DNA of 58,590 nt. It comes from Clostridiaceae bacterium. Its GTDB lineage: Bacteria > Bacillota > Clostridia > DUPQ01. Below the pieces are notes generated by a model. The model was given only the letters and a program-made list of their open reading frames with translations. It was not told the origin of the DNA and made no database searches. The stretch lies in contig DUPQ01000008.1 in the NCBI GenBank assembly GCA_012838235.1, forward strand, positions 68,523 to 127,112, in the 5' to 3' direction. Positions 8,101 to 17,183 of this stretch are shown piece by piece. The first letter of the stretch is position 1, and every line of letters starts with the position of its first letter. Position numbers and translations under genes: made by a program.

Positions 8101-11100
8101 GCGGACGGTAAACTGATATGGCCGACCGATGATGACAGTCAATGGCCGGAGTATTCAAAAGGACAGCCGGTTAATACCCCTAATCTTTTCGGTATTGCTC
8201 AGGCTGAATTTGTTATCAGTAAAGATCCCGGAACAGGATTTGACCGCATTGATTTTGCAAACAGCTCTATAACTTTGGAGAAGGTTCTTAGGAGCGAATC
8301 TCGTATTACAAGCGGTCATGAAGTAGAACGCACTGTTTTAGAGACATGGAAGTTAAACGAATTGACGTTGATAAATACGTCTGAAGGCAATAAACTCGCT
8401 ATTGTGGATTTTGACCCGAACAGCGAATATATTTCACACCAATATTATGAGTATAAAGACGGAGAATGCTATACGGCATATTATGAATTTGTATGTAATT
8501 TAAGTTATACAAACAATTTAGAATCGACAAAAACGCCGATAGCACACTATTTATTCTGCGATATGCCTACCGGTATTCTTTTTGATATAAATTACGATAT
8601 CGGCTACCCTTATAACATATACGGAAAATACCCGACTGATAATGTCGAGGCGGTTTTTGATAATGATGGAAATGACATAACCGATAATATTCCCGTTTAC
8701 CCTATCAATACACTGCCTCATGAAGAGGACGGAAACAATATGTATATCCGTTTCAGTGTTCCCGGAGGAGATTACGGCTACCAGGGAAGTGCATATTACA
8801 GATCGCCCATGTTAAACATGGTTGATCCTGCTAACACATATAAATTAGCCGTTCATATAGGAACCGATGCGAACAATCTTTCCGATATTGTTCCTATTAA
8901 GACCAATTGGGAATATGACTTTTATGCTGCGGTCAGATCGGACAACTATGCGATACCTTTGGAGCTTTTCGGTAATGATGATGAAGTTCGTGAGGTAACT
9001 TTATACTACAAATTTGTGAACCCGGAAAGGGGCTCCGAATCACCTGTTTATGTACTTAAACTTCGTCGCGACAATGTTGCGCCGGTATTTGATGTATTTG
9101 TATCCGAAACCAATCAAATGGTAAAAGAGGTACTTGTTAAACTTAACTCGGTTTATGATGTACAGACAGGAGCAGACGGTACGGTTTATGAAGATACACC
9201 CGAGCATGTATTGCGCTCGGAAATGTGGTTTGAAGCATGGCGAGACATAACCGAAGAAGAATTTGACAGTATACAGGGGGAGGAATATGACCGGTTCAAC
9301 AATAGAGATGGCAACAAGAAAAGAGAGCCGGGCGGCAGGTATTATGCAAGAGTGAGACCTGACCAAAACGGATTCTATCATTTCATAACCAACGGATATA
9401 TTTATTTCAGCCTCGAAGACTATGCGGGCAACTATTTTAAGGTTCTGGTTAACGGCAAGGAGGTCGTTCTGCCTACAGAAGGCGGTGAAACAGACATGAA
9501 CTGCTACCACATTACCAATGTCGATTGTGAACCGCCCGCTTTTGTTACCGATCCCGTATTTGCTGCGGGTGACGGGAAGTTTACTCTTACGGCAAAAGCG
9601 GATCAATCGGTTAACAGGGTGTATCTGAAGTTTGACGACACATACTCGGAATATATTACCGGTTCCGATGCACCTGCAGGTATTGCTCTGTATGATATAA
9701 AGAGGGTGCCCGGTCTGTTAAGCGGAGCATTTAATGCGACGACCGGAGATATTAACGCTGAAATATATGTTAAGTACTCCGATACCGTTAAACTCACTTC
9801 CGTTACCGTTATAATCGAAGATGCCGCCGGTAACCGGACCGAGTCTCCGTATGTTTTCGGTGAACCGATAGCGGGCAAAAAAGCGGAAATAACAAACCCG
9901 CAGAATGCCGACGGATTACCTGTATATAACTACGGCGAGACACTTACCTTTAATGTACCGGTTAAGATTGTAGGTTTGAGCGGCAATTATGCAACATCAC
10001 ACAACAATCTTGCAATATATACAAACGGAAAAACAAGTATCAGTTATATCAACCTGTTCGGTGATACCGAAACAAAAGATATCTATGCCAATATTTTCGA
10101 ATCGGCATTTGCACACACTTTGAAGTTCTATTCAAATAACGTGGAAATATCACCTGACACACCTGTAAATACCGATGTTACCGTGAAGATTGACACAAGC
10201 AAAACTTCCAATCTGACAGTCGAAGGCGGAATCAGCGAAATTAAAGCTGTTACGAACGGTTTATTGACCTATTCTCTTACCAATACGGAATTAGGGCAGA
10301 CTGAAACATTCAGTATTCCGATAGTGAATATTGACAGAACGGCTCCCGATGCAAGCGTATCACTGGAATTGGAAACAGAAACGGATATTCAAACCGGTGC
10401 TTCACTTGTTTATTCCGCGACATATGTGATTTTAGGCTACTCGGAAGATGATGTAACCTTGATAGCCAATGCGGACGGATCGGCACCTTCATATGTCACT
10501 TTTGATGCAAATTCGGTGAACAGAACATACACATTCCGTTTCCGTGATGCAGCGGGAAACGAAGGTTCATATACGGTGGATGCTTCAAATATAGTATTTA
10601 CAGAAAGGACCGATAAGAAAATAGCAGGTTACCGTCTGACATATACCGTACCTTCCGATAACGGTTTCAGTACCTTGGGACAGTTCAAAAAAGGTGAAGA
10701 AATAACCGGCCTCGGTTTGGTTAACATGGCAGTATCGGTAAGAATAGAGACACTTAACGCAGCCGGTGATGTTGTTTCATCTATCATTACCGCAAATGAC
10801 GGCTTACCGCAAGGTGTATCGGTATATAACAAGCAAAAACTTGTCATGTTCACTACGGAAAGTGATGAGGACAGAGTTGTTAACTTAACCCTTACGGGTA
10901 CGGGCACGGATAATGATTTTACCGTTCCGGTTAAGCTTTGTGCAAATACAATGGACTTAACCGCTCCTTCCGGCACCGTTTATTACAAAGCGGACGGTCT
11001 CAATGTTAAGGCATATCTTGTCACACAGGATACCGATATTAGAGACGACGGTATAAGTGTAACGGGCGCAAAGACCGACGGAACACCGTTTGAACTGAAG

Positions 11101-12687
11101 CAGGATGTCGACGGATACTATGTCGAACTGGATATGAACGGTACAGGTAAGTTTGTTCTCATGGACAAAGCCGGAAATGTAGGAAATGTTCTTATTGCCG
11201 TTTTGACCATTGATACCGAAGCGCCGAAAGTTGTACTGGAGGGTTGGCAGAGCATCTTTGATGCAAATGCAAGCGATAAAGAACTTCTGAGACAACTTCT
11301 TGAAACACCCACAAACAGTTCCATAAAAGTGTTCATTACATGTAATGAAATGCTGAAGAATACAGAAGTAACGGCTTACGAAAATGATGAAACTACCAAT
11401 GAGCTTCAACCTACAGATGATTATGTTACAGCTGTTACAAGCGGACCTACGGTGGTTGTGGAATTCAAGCAGAATTGCCGTGCTAAACTGGTAATCTATG
11501 ACTTAAGAGGTAACGGGCTGACACTGTGGCGTCCGGATGACGGACCTATTGCCTCAATTGACAAAGAAACTCCCAAACCTGCAGCCGGTTATCCTGAACG
11601 TAATATAATTGATAATAAAGAAGAGATTAAGTACGTTTTTGCAAACGGCGAGCCGGTAATGTTGTTGCAGAACCATGAGAACGGATACAAAAACCAACAC
11701 ACTATTACATTCGAGGAAAACGGTCCGCAGACACTGAACTTTGCCGACAGAGCGGGTAACGTATATACCGACCATCTGGTAATATCGCAAATTGACGATC
11801 TCGCTCCCAATGTTAAGGTAAGTCTGGATTTTGTCGGCGAGGGAGCTGTGCTTTCACCTAAAGACAGTTACAAGGCCGGAAATGTGTATACATCTAAGGA
11901 TGTACGTATTTTGCTTAATGTTACCGATGAGGGAACTAATAACGAAGGACTTGTTGTAACGGCAAAAACAAGATTAGGCGCTTCACTTGCTGTTAATAAA
12001 GAAGCTGTTACGGCAAACGAAAAAGACTATAACTACAACTTTGTTGTTACCGAGAACGGCTCCTATGAAGTTACCGCAACCGACAAATGGGGCAATAAAA
12101 ACGTCTTCTGGACAAATGTTTCGGTTATAGACAGAGAAGGTCCTACCGTGCGGGTAGTAGGTAATAATGTAATTGTCTTAGCGGGAACCTCCGCGGAAGA
12201 TGCTAAAGAAAGCCTTTTGGAACTGACAACCGCTTTTGATACACAGTCGGGAGCCAATGCTCCTTTAAGTGATAAGATGCAAAATGTAAATGACGGTGTA
12301 ACGCTGGCAGTTGATTTTAGTAATGTGAATTTCAATGTTGCAAATAAATATATCGCAACCATTACAGCTACCGACAGACTGGGCAATGTTACCAATAAGA
12401 ATTGCACGGTCAGTGTTGTGGAAAACCTGTTTACCATTAACTTGGACGGCATGAAAATCTATGCATTTGACACGGTCACCGGAGCAAAAGGTAAACATAC
12501 CGTAGACGATACGGATGAAACAACAAAGTACTATTATTCTGCCGGGTATAAGACCTTGGCGGAGATGAAATACGCAAAAGCATTTAAGCCGGAAATTGGC
12601 TTCTACGCAACGCAAGACGGATACTACACTATTATGGCTAAAGATGTTAATAGAAATATGTATCTGATTTATTTATTTATATATTAG
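5125..12687 (+). CDS. Giant secreted protein with Ig-like repeats (2520 aa)
   Basis: Signal peptide at 1-29 (basic MRKR, hydrophobic core, cleavage near VSA-EE). The rest is extracellular. Many Ig/bacterial Ig-like modules show the DxAGN...D..AP signature: about 700 (DNAGN), 1565 (DAAGN), 1800 (DAAGN), 2010 (DKAGN then DTEAP), 2205 (DRAGN then DDLAP), 2315 (DKWGN then DREGP) and 2410 (DRLGN). The first 600 residues are a distinct region with no family I recognise. No LPxTG, SLH or membrane anchor is present; the protein ends shortly after a YYTIMAKD strand. It starts behind GAGGAGG and is followed after 20 bp by another giant secreted protein, with which it probably forms an operon and possibly a complex. 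Function: likely adhesion or surface structure, inferred from architecture only. Confidence 0.8.
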   Translation: MRKRFIAFILTLAMIAGMAGFYPGIIVSAEEEDTTKYNKYGHAITYSAHETLHTGGKQVKFFDAGYTAWGTAPEGTANDEAKSMEWLSSNGYLLNHFGNRGSADNSKFGSSFNSNGEWQTKLKGPSNVKEWKVRVWFDGLTKQEERDKGNISGMYDKGDIEYFFAWDVKTVQTKWWGQDGKSRDDGYTQIFGEEIHSWGNHTTGYFKEDNSGPRFGDTAGWKSADKLDTLWFKATSNVDDNVDSGLYAAMLVGRDIKGPKINTIRVTADAAGTREVTNGVVSLETIAELDAKRTIYFQVEWDEPVLYKKQKEENANIENLKLFVQVMGIAGSGQIVEANFLSYTSTDKTPRPVMTFEYQLPDPYSYDPKVPTDENGCYYDFKCVNVSIDENKDLWECIFDLSGNKFASVNGIQPDATKNKPVSATFSNYACVDLRPFGITAFEIIGERNKAFLKAFQNIEINLTLNKAPFKSFTEDVPLTDYPTITLNLKNKNNQYLTLSPKGVETGKQKSHIVKYGFRLTSYDDDYNILDGDFLKITSINFNNISRFKDRGGGTFMTYIPQDNGVLQPTNIPPLPAKDKLKLTPSPNGEFKVDFIAPVINTTVTDEGSGIYGIKALVDDMSLDGAKATITIKVAGKSAPTALLQYQSTTSESYQDIPGAWRKGDAGTMSASFVAPVSKEGGVTAAYAYFKLPNDLETNKVDITVAVTDNAGNRGTNKYTLCSPGWDGFDRLAPRSFAYFWSMTEQVILKTEDMDTATEYRYGYSLNDQDAPESYSDWIPLTVGEEALIPPPPNESLTPQEINERVVWIEIKDSNGNTAIKKATAQYDRTYVDIEINSADTQTTYEAGHYPTVDFTVKHAKFYWYRWAERPARSVENTESLIANDAGQIAIVKSQGANLTYGNESVQRTLTLTDNAIVQKVDPDTEKLKYDSTTPGNTTRPIMLVIIAEDDDGKRVVKTVEFNTVYAPPMVSAVQTRFSTNDNSGKRVDYLRADGKLIWPTDDDSQWPEYSKGQPVNTPNLFGIAQAEFVISKDPGTGFDRIDFANSSITLEKVLRSESRITSGHEVERTVLETWKLNELTLINTSEGNKLAIVDFDPNSEYISHQYYEYKDGECYTAYYEFVCNLSYTNNLESTKTPIAHYLFCDMPTGILFDINYDIGYPYNIYGKYPTDNVEAVFDNDGNDITDNIPVYPINTLPHEEDGNNMYIRFSVPGGDYGYQGSAYYRSPMLNMVDPANTYKLAVHIGTDANNLSDIVPIKTNWEYDFYAAVRSDNYAIPLELFGNDDEVREVTLYYKFVNPERGSESPVYVLKLRRDNVAPVFDVFVSETNQMVKEVLVKLNSVYDVQTGADGTVYEDTPEHVLRSEMWFEAWRDITEEEFDSIQGEEYDRFNNRDGNKKREPGGRYYARVRPDQNGFYHFITNGYIYFSLEDYAGNYFKVLVNGKEVVLPTEGGETDMNCYHITNVDCEPPAFVTDPVFAAGDGKFTLTAKADQSVNRVYLKFDDTYSEYITGSDAPAGIALYDIKRVPGLLSGAFNATTGDINAEIYVKYSDTVKLTSVTVIIEDAAGNRTESPYVFGEPIAGKKAEITNPQNADGLPVYNYGETLTFNVPVKIVGLSGNYATSHNNLAIYTNGKTSISYINLFGDTETKDIYANIFESAFAHTLKFYSNNVEISPDTPVNTDVTVKIDTSKTSNLTVEGGISEIKAVTNGLLTYSLTNTELGQTETFSIPIVNIDRTAPDASVSLELETETDIQTGASLVYSATYVILGYSEDDVTLIANADGSAPSYVTFDANSVNRTYTFRFRDAAGNEGSYTVDASNIVFTERTDKKIAGYRLTYTVPSDNGFSTLGQFKKGEEITGLGLVNMAVSVRIETLNAAGDVVSSIITANDGLPQGVSVYNKQKLVMFTTESDEDRVVNLTLTGTGTDNDFTVPVKLCANTMDLTAPSGTVYYKADGLNVKAYLVTQDTDIRDDGISVTGAKTDGTPFELKQDVDGYYVELDMNGTGKFVLMDKAGNVGNVLIAVLTIDTEAPKVVLEGWQSIFDANASDKELLRQLLETPTNSSIKVFITCNEMLKNTEVTAYENDETTNELQPTDDYVTAVTSGPTVVVEFKQNCRAKLVIYDLRGNGLTLWRPDDGPIASIDKETPKPAAGYPERNIIDNKEEIKYVFANGEPVMLLQNHENGYKNQHTITFEENGPQTLNFADRAGNVYTDHLVISQIDDLAPNVKVSLDFVGEGAVLSPKDSYKAGNVYTSKDVRILLNVTDEGTNNEGLVVTAKTRLGASLAVNKEAVTANEKDYNYNFVVTENGSYEVTATDKWGNKNVFWTNVSVIDREGPTVRVVGNNVIVLAGTSAEDAKESLLELTTAFDTQSGANAPLSDKMQNVNDGVTLAVDFSNVNFNVANKYIATITATDRLGNVTNKNCTVSVVENLFTINLDGMKIYAFDTVTGAKGKHTVDDTDETTKYYYSAGYKTLAEMKYAKAFKPEIGFYATQDGYYTIMAKDVNRNMYLIYLFIY

Positions 12688-12707
12688 AAACGGAGGTATA
12701 AAGTAAC

Positions 12708-15700
12708 ATGTTTAAACGTTTTATATCCATAATTTTGGTCCTTTCCGTTATACTTGCTCTAATTCCTGCCGGAATTGTTTCCGCCGCGGATGATGACTTA
12801 ACGGAAATATCCAACCAGTATATTAAGGTTATTGTGAACAATAAAAACGGAGGATATGTAATTTCCACGCTGGAGGGGGATATCCTGAAAAAAAGCGATA
12901 ACAATGCTTTTCTTACTCACAGAGGCGAATATTATGATACTTCATTCACTTCGTTTAAAGTAGATAACGATGAATATGTGTTCGGAGAAAAGTACGGTTT
13001 TTTAGGCTTGCAAAGTAACTATGCCGTTACCGAAAAAGATGTAAACGGTGCTTTTATAAAAAGCACCTGGAGCATCGGGGACTTTGTATTCGAGCAGGTT
13101 ATTACACTTATTAACAGTGAGGCATCGGAGCAGCTCGGAACTGCAATGATTAGCTATAATGTTAAAAACGAATCAGCCGCTGCCAAGAGCGTACAGAGCC
13201 GTGTTCTTATAGACACACAATTGGGCTCAAACGATTACGGCTACTATGAAATACCCAATCAGCATCTCGGTCAGGGCTATGAGTATTTCGAGTTTGAAAG
13301 AACCTGGGACTCCAAGGCGGACCCGACAATCAAAATGCCGGCCGACTATTTTGTAAGAGATAATCCCTATTCCTCGACTATCGTAGCATATGGTGTAAAC
13401 AGTGTTTTCACGGAGCAAAAACCGTATAAAATGACCTTTGCACACTGGGCAAATATTGCACAAACGGTATTTGACTATGAGCCTGTTACAACACTGAACT
13501 TTACCAATGATGCCAATAAGAAAAAGACTGCGGACAGTGCCGCCGCATTGTACTATGACCTGGGTGTTATTGAACCGGGTAAATCCAAAACATTCTCCAC
13601 CTACTACGGTGTTACCGCTAACCTGAAGAATAAGGATAACAAGATTATTATCAATACAACGGCCCCGTCAAAGTTGGAGTTTACGGATGAAACACGTACA
13701 GCTTATGTCGGTACGGGAAATGTGGATGATATTGTCCGCGTAAATGTAAATGTAACCAATCCTCTGTATGCGGAAAAAGACTATAAAGAACTTGCGGTTG
13801 TTGTATATGCGATAGGTTTTACCCCGCTGCGTATAACCACCGGCGGCTCCTGGATTGAATATAGCAATATCAGTCCGATGTATTCATATATCACCGACTT
13901 CAAAAGCGGCGATAATACCGTAACATATTTTGATTTTAAGTTTACACCGCAAGAGCGGGCACAGTTAGGTACCTTCATTATCAAGGTCTTCGACATTGAC
14001 GAGGATGTCAACGAGCTGGGCTCCTATGCTGAGGATTATTGTCTCGGCACAACCGAGAACCATATCATAATACCGGGCAGGGATTCCACCCTTCCCACCA
14101 TTACACTGGCCGGACTGGCTCCCGATATCGTTTACAATCAGGAGACAAGGTATATTACTGTTACTGGACAAGGTATGTCCTTCTTCAGAAGTGATTTGTT
14201 GGAAAAAATTGTTTTTGTAGGCGACAACGGCAGAAACTATGAAGTCTCGCCCCAAAATATCATTTTTGACCAAGCCGATCCAGAGAAAATAAGTATAATG
14301 CTTACCGGACATATGTACATGGGAAGATATCAGTTGCATTTTAAGTGGAAAGACGATAAAACAGGCCAAGGCGTGCTGCAAGGTGTACCTTCCGACTTTA
14401 CATCGGATGCAATGTATGTTCAGATGTCGGGTGATCTCAAGTATAAGAATGATTTCTACGGTATTGTTACCGTACAGCGAGCGGGAAATAATAAGTATAA
14501 AGTTGTACCGTATAAAGACGAAGATGCATTAAGAGATGCTCAGATTCCGTTTAATGATTTGTTGCTTACATTCAAGGGCCCCCTACTGCAGGAACAGTCC
14601 AATAAAAATCTTTATCGTTTATCCGGTCAGGGGCAGAATATAACCATAAACTATGCACTTTGGTACCATGGAAGCGATTTGACTATTGAACAGAAAGATA
14701 ACGGAACCGTTGAAGTGCTGATGGACGGAAAAATAAGAACCATGGGTGCAAACACTATGGTGCGGGACGGTACAGCGGTATTTCGGCTTAAGGCCGGTGT
14801 CGAGTACCTTGTTCCTCTGTATGACGAACGAGGTATAGTGCAGGAGGACGGATCACTTGCAGTCGGGCAGGACTTTATTGAGCTGAAATGGGATAATGCC
14901 ATGGATGTTTTAACCACAATCGGCGGATTCCTTATCGATCTGAAATACGGTGTTTTAGGAAGAATGCAATATGAGGACGGGACAATAACCAATGTTATAT
15001 CTTTCGGCGGAGGCCTTGATCTCGGATTTATTACACCGGGCGGTGCCAAGGTTGCAAGAGAGAACAGAAATGCCGCTAAAAACTGGAAAACAAAGGGTTC
15101 GGAAGTGGAATATAAAGATGATGACGATATGTATTCATTCGGACTGGACTTCGATGATGCAACCGGTGAGATAAAGACCCAGACTTATGAAGAAGATATT
15201 GAGCCTGAAACAAAGGAAGCAAAACGTATTTCCGCAGGTGTACATGTGTATGATGTACTCTTCGGAGGCAAAAAGCCGGGATATCTCGGTATTAACATGG
15301 AGGCATACTTTTCATTGCCGCAGATTGTGGCTTTCTTACCCAAAAAAATAGGTGCAAACTTAGCTATTAATACCGTAAACGGTTATAAAGTAGGTATTGA
15401 TGCGGAGGTTAAAGCATTTAATGTTGAGATAGAGTTCGCACTTGTTATTATATCGGCACCTAACGGAGCACCTATCCCCGACAAGCTGTTCCTTTCGGTC
15501 GGAGGATTTGAGCCGGGCTATAATATAGACGGATTGACTGTTTTCTGGCTGACGGGAGCCGGAGGCGGAATAGACAATCTGTATGATACCATTTACGGTA
15601 AAGACGGTATACCGCCTCTTACAATTTTACTCAACATTCAGTTTGATATATCCAAGATATTAACGGGTAGTGCGGATTTGGAGCTTTCCCTGCGCTATAT

Positions 15701-17039
15701 CAAAATAACCTTTGACGACTTGAGTATCAAGAAGATTAAGGATGCCAAGTTTATTGACGGCGGATCCATTGCCATAGGCTGGTACCCCAACTTCTTCTTT
15801 AACTTTACCGGTGCGGTAACTTTCCAACAGATAATGACCGGAAGATTAACAATATCCGCTGCGGCAGGTAAGAATATTGACGATTTTGTGGAATTTGTCT
15901 TAAGGGTTTCCATAGGACTGCCCAAATGGATTCCCATTGTAGGCGGTATGGAACTGGCATCGGCGGAACTCGGAGGCGGCAGCGAGAAGGTATGGGGCTC
16001 AATTGAGCTGTTGCAGCTTATAAAAGTAGGATTCATATATTATTGGGGAGGAAAGGTGGAATTTACAGCCGGTGATATAGACGGAGGTGAGAACTTCGCA
16101 GCAATGTCTTCAACCGATGATCCCGGTGTAAGAAGAACCAAGATGATGTTTAACCGTATGATTTCACCCAATGAAGTCGGAAAGGATCCGAAGACCGGTG
16201 AAGTACAATATGCAGCTGTAGGAACCAACCTTTCATATGCGGCCGGAAGCACGGCTGTGGACGATTTTGAACAAAGATTAGCCGCTTTCAATAATATAAA
16301 CAATTTGAGAAACACAGGTATGCGTAGAAACTTAAGAGGTCCGCAAGCATTAAATACCGAAATATACACTAACACCGAAAGAACCAGTCACCTTATCAAA
16401 TTCGGTGAAGCCTGCGACTATATCCTCACTGTCAGCCGCGTAGACGGTTCGGATTTAACGGTACAGGATCTACAGGCGTGTATGACAGTTAAAAAGGGCA
16501 ATGCCGTATATCCTTTAAGTTACTATATCGCTCCTCCTCACAATGCTTCGGATGATGTAAAAGCGGCAGCTCTCAAAAATGCCAATGTCAATGTTTCCGG
16601 AAAAGCGGCAAATATCGTTATACCTAAGGCAGATGCTACGGAAAACTTCCTGATAGAATTTTCCGACAACAACCCTTACGATGTCAGCGCTCTGAAAGTA
16701 AACCCGATAGCAAAGCTTACAACTTATAACGCTACGGTTAACGGGAATGTTTTGAATGTTACATGGAACGGAGAAGGTATAAGCGATACTGCAACCGTTG
16801 TTATATCCGCTCATGACGGTAATAAAGATAACAGCATTATACTCAACCCGAGAGTAATAAAAGCTAACGAGTACAGTGCCGCAATCACGATACCGGAAAA
16901 AATGTCCAGCGGGGAGTACAACATTGTTATTGCATTGAGCGAAGAAAATGTTTCATATGATACATATGATGTCGGAAAAGTTACAATAACAAACAGCAAG
17001 GCACCCGGTGCCCCTGACAGTGCAACAATGGAAAACTGA
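12708..17039 (+). CDS. Giant secreted protein, N-terminal portion up to in-frame TGA
   Basis: 1443 aa from ATG 12708 behind GGAGG. Signal peptide at about 1-26 (MFKRFIS..., cleavage near VSAADDD). An N-terminal extracellular region of about 450 aa is followed by an IPT/TIG-like segment near 465-570 and a glycine-rich beta-strand region (about 730-1130). The end begins a fibronectin type III-like strand (APGAPDSATMEN). The stop TGA is at 17037-17039, but the same frame continues without another stop to 19241 and encodes the rest of that FnIII-like module plus wall-anchoring SLH domains. So this is probably the front part of a 2176-residue SLH surface protein. As written it would be secreted without an anchor. 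It pairs with the preceding 2520-aa protein gene (20-bp gap). Confidence 0.8.
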   Translation: MFKRFISIILVLSVILALIPAGIVSAADDDLTEISNQYIKVIVNNKNGGYVISTLEGDILKKSDNNAFLTHRGEYYDTSFTSFKVDNDEYVFGEKYGFLGLQSNYAVTEKDVNGAFIKSTWSIGDFVFEQVITLINSEASEQLGTAMISYNVKNESAAAKSVQSRVLIDTQLGSNDYGYYEIPNQHLGQGYEYFEFERTWDSKADPTIKMPADYFVRDNPYSSTIVAYGVNSVFTEQKPYKMTFAHWANIAQTVFDYEPVTTLNFTNDANKKKTADSAAALYYDLGVIEPGKSKTFSTYYGVTANLKNKDNKIIINTTAPSKLEFTDETRTAYVGTGNVDDIVRVNVNVTNPLYAEKDYKELAVVVYAIGFTPLRITTGGSWIEYSNISPMYSYITDFKSGDNTVTYFDFKFTPQERAQLGTFIIKVFDIDEDVNELGSYAEDYCLGTTENHIIIPGRDSTLPTITLAGLAPDIVYNQETRYITVTGQGMSFFRSDLLEKIVFVGDNGRNYEVSPQNIIFDQADPEKISIMLTGHMYMGRYQLHFKWKDDKTGQGVLQGVPSDFTSDAMYVQMSGDLKYKNDFYGIVTVQRAGNNKYKVVPYKDEDALRDAQIPFNDLLLTFKGPLLQEQSNKNLYRLSGQGQNITINYALWYHGSDLTIEQKDNGTVEVLMDGKIRTMGANTMVRDGTAVFRLKAGVEYLVPLYDERGIVQEDGSLAVGQDFIELKWDNAMDVLTTIGGFLIDLKYGVLGRMQYEDGTITNVISFGGGLDLGFITPGGAKVARENRNAAKNWKTKGSEVEYKDDDDMYSFGLDFDDATGEIKTQTYEEDIEPETKEAKRISAGVHVYDVLFGGKKPGYLGINMEAYFSLPQIVAFLPKKIGANLAINTVNGYKVGIDAEVKAFNVEIEFALVIISAPNGAPIPDKLFLSVGGFEPGYNIDGLTVFWLTGAGGGIDNLYDTIYGKDGIPPLTILLNIQFDISKILTGSADLELSLRYIKITFDDLSIKKIKDAKFIDGGSIAIGWYPNFFFNFTGAVTFQQIMTGRLTISAAAGKNIDDFVEFVLRVSIGLPKWIPIVGGMELASAELGGGSEKVWGSIELLQLIKVGFIYYWGGKVEFTAGDIDGGENFAAMSSTDDPGVRRTKMMFNRMISPNEVGKDPKTGEVQYAAVGTNLSYAAGSTAVDDFEQRLAAFNNINNLRNTGMRRNLRGPQALNTEIYTNTERTSHLIKFGEACDYILTVSRVDGSDLTVQDLQACMTVKKGNAVYPLSYYIAPPHNASDDVKAAALKNANVNVSGKAANIVIPKADATENFLIEFSDNNPYDVSALKVNPIAKLTTYNATVNGNVLNVTWNGEGISDTATVVISAHDGNKDNSIILNPRVIKANEYSAAITIPEKMSSGEYNIVIALSEENVSYDTYDVGKVTITNSKAPGAPDSATMEN
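17037..17039 (+). other. In-frame TGA interrupting the SLH surface protein gene
   Basis: TGA at codon 1444 of the frame that opens at 12708. The downstream codons are open and in the same frame (17184 minus 12708 is an exact multiple of 3). They read on as GNDKLRINVATAQDNFDGYL, completing an FnIII-like fold. The codon could derive from GGA (Gly) or TGG (Trp) by one change. A 4-bp hairpin (TAAC/GTTA) follows, too weak to call a SECIS element. Confidence 0.85.
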
Positions 17040-17183
17040 GGTAACGATAAGTTAAGAATAAATGTTGCAACCGCACAGGATAACTTTGACGGATATCTTG
17101 TCGAAGTTTACGAAGACGGACTGCTTGCCGACACGGGACTGTATTTTGCCAAAGGCGAGGAAATAATTGTCGGAGGATGCTAT

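Noticed and set aside
17037-17039. TGA recoded genome-wide (as Trp or Gly)
   Set aside because: Many genes in the window end in TGA at clean boundaries (for example 5108, 24904, 27385, 38380), and a RF1 gene with ordinary features is present. A global code change is not needed.
17037-17090. Selenocysteine insertion at the TGA
   Set aside because: Only a 4-bp hairpin follows, and no selenoprotein-like motif surrounds the codon. A SECIS search with a model could still overturn this.
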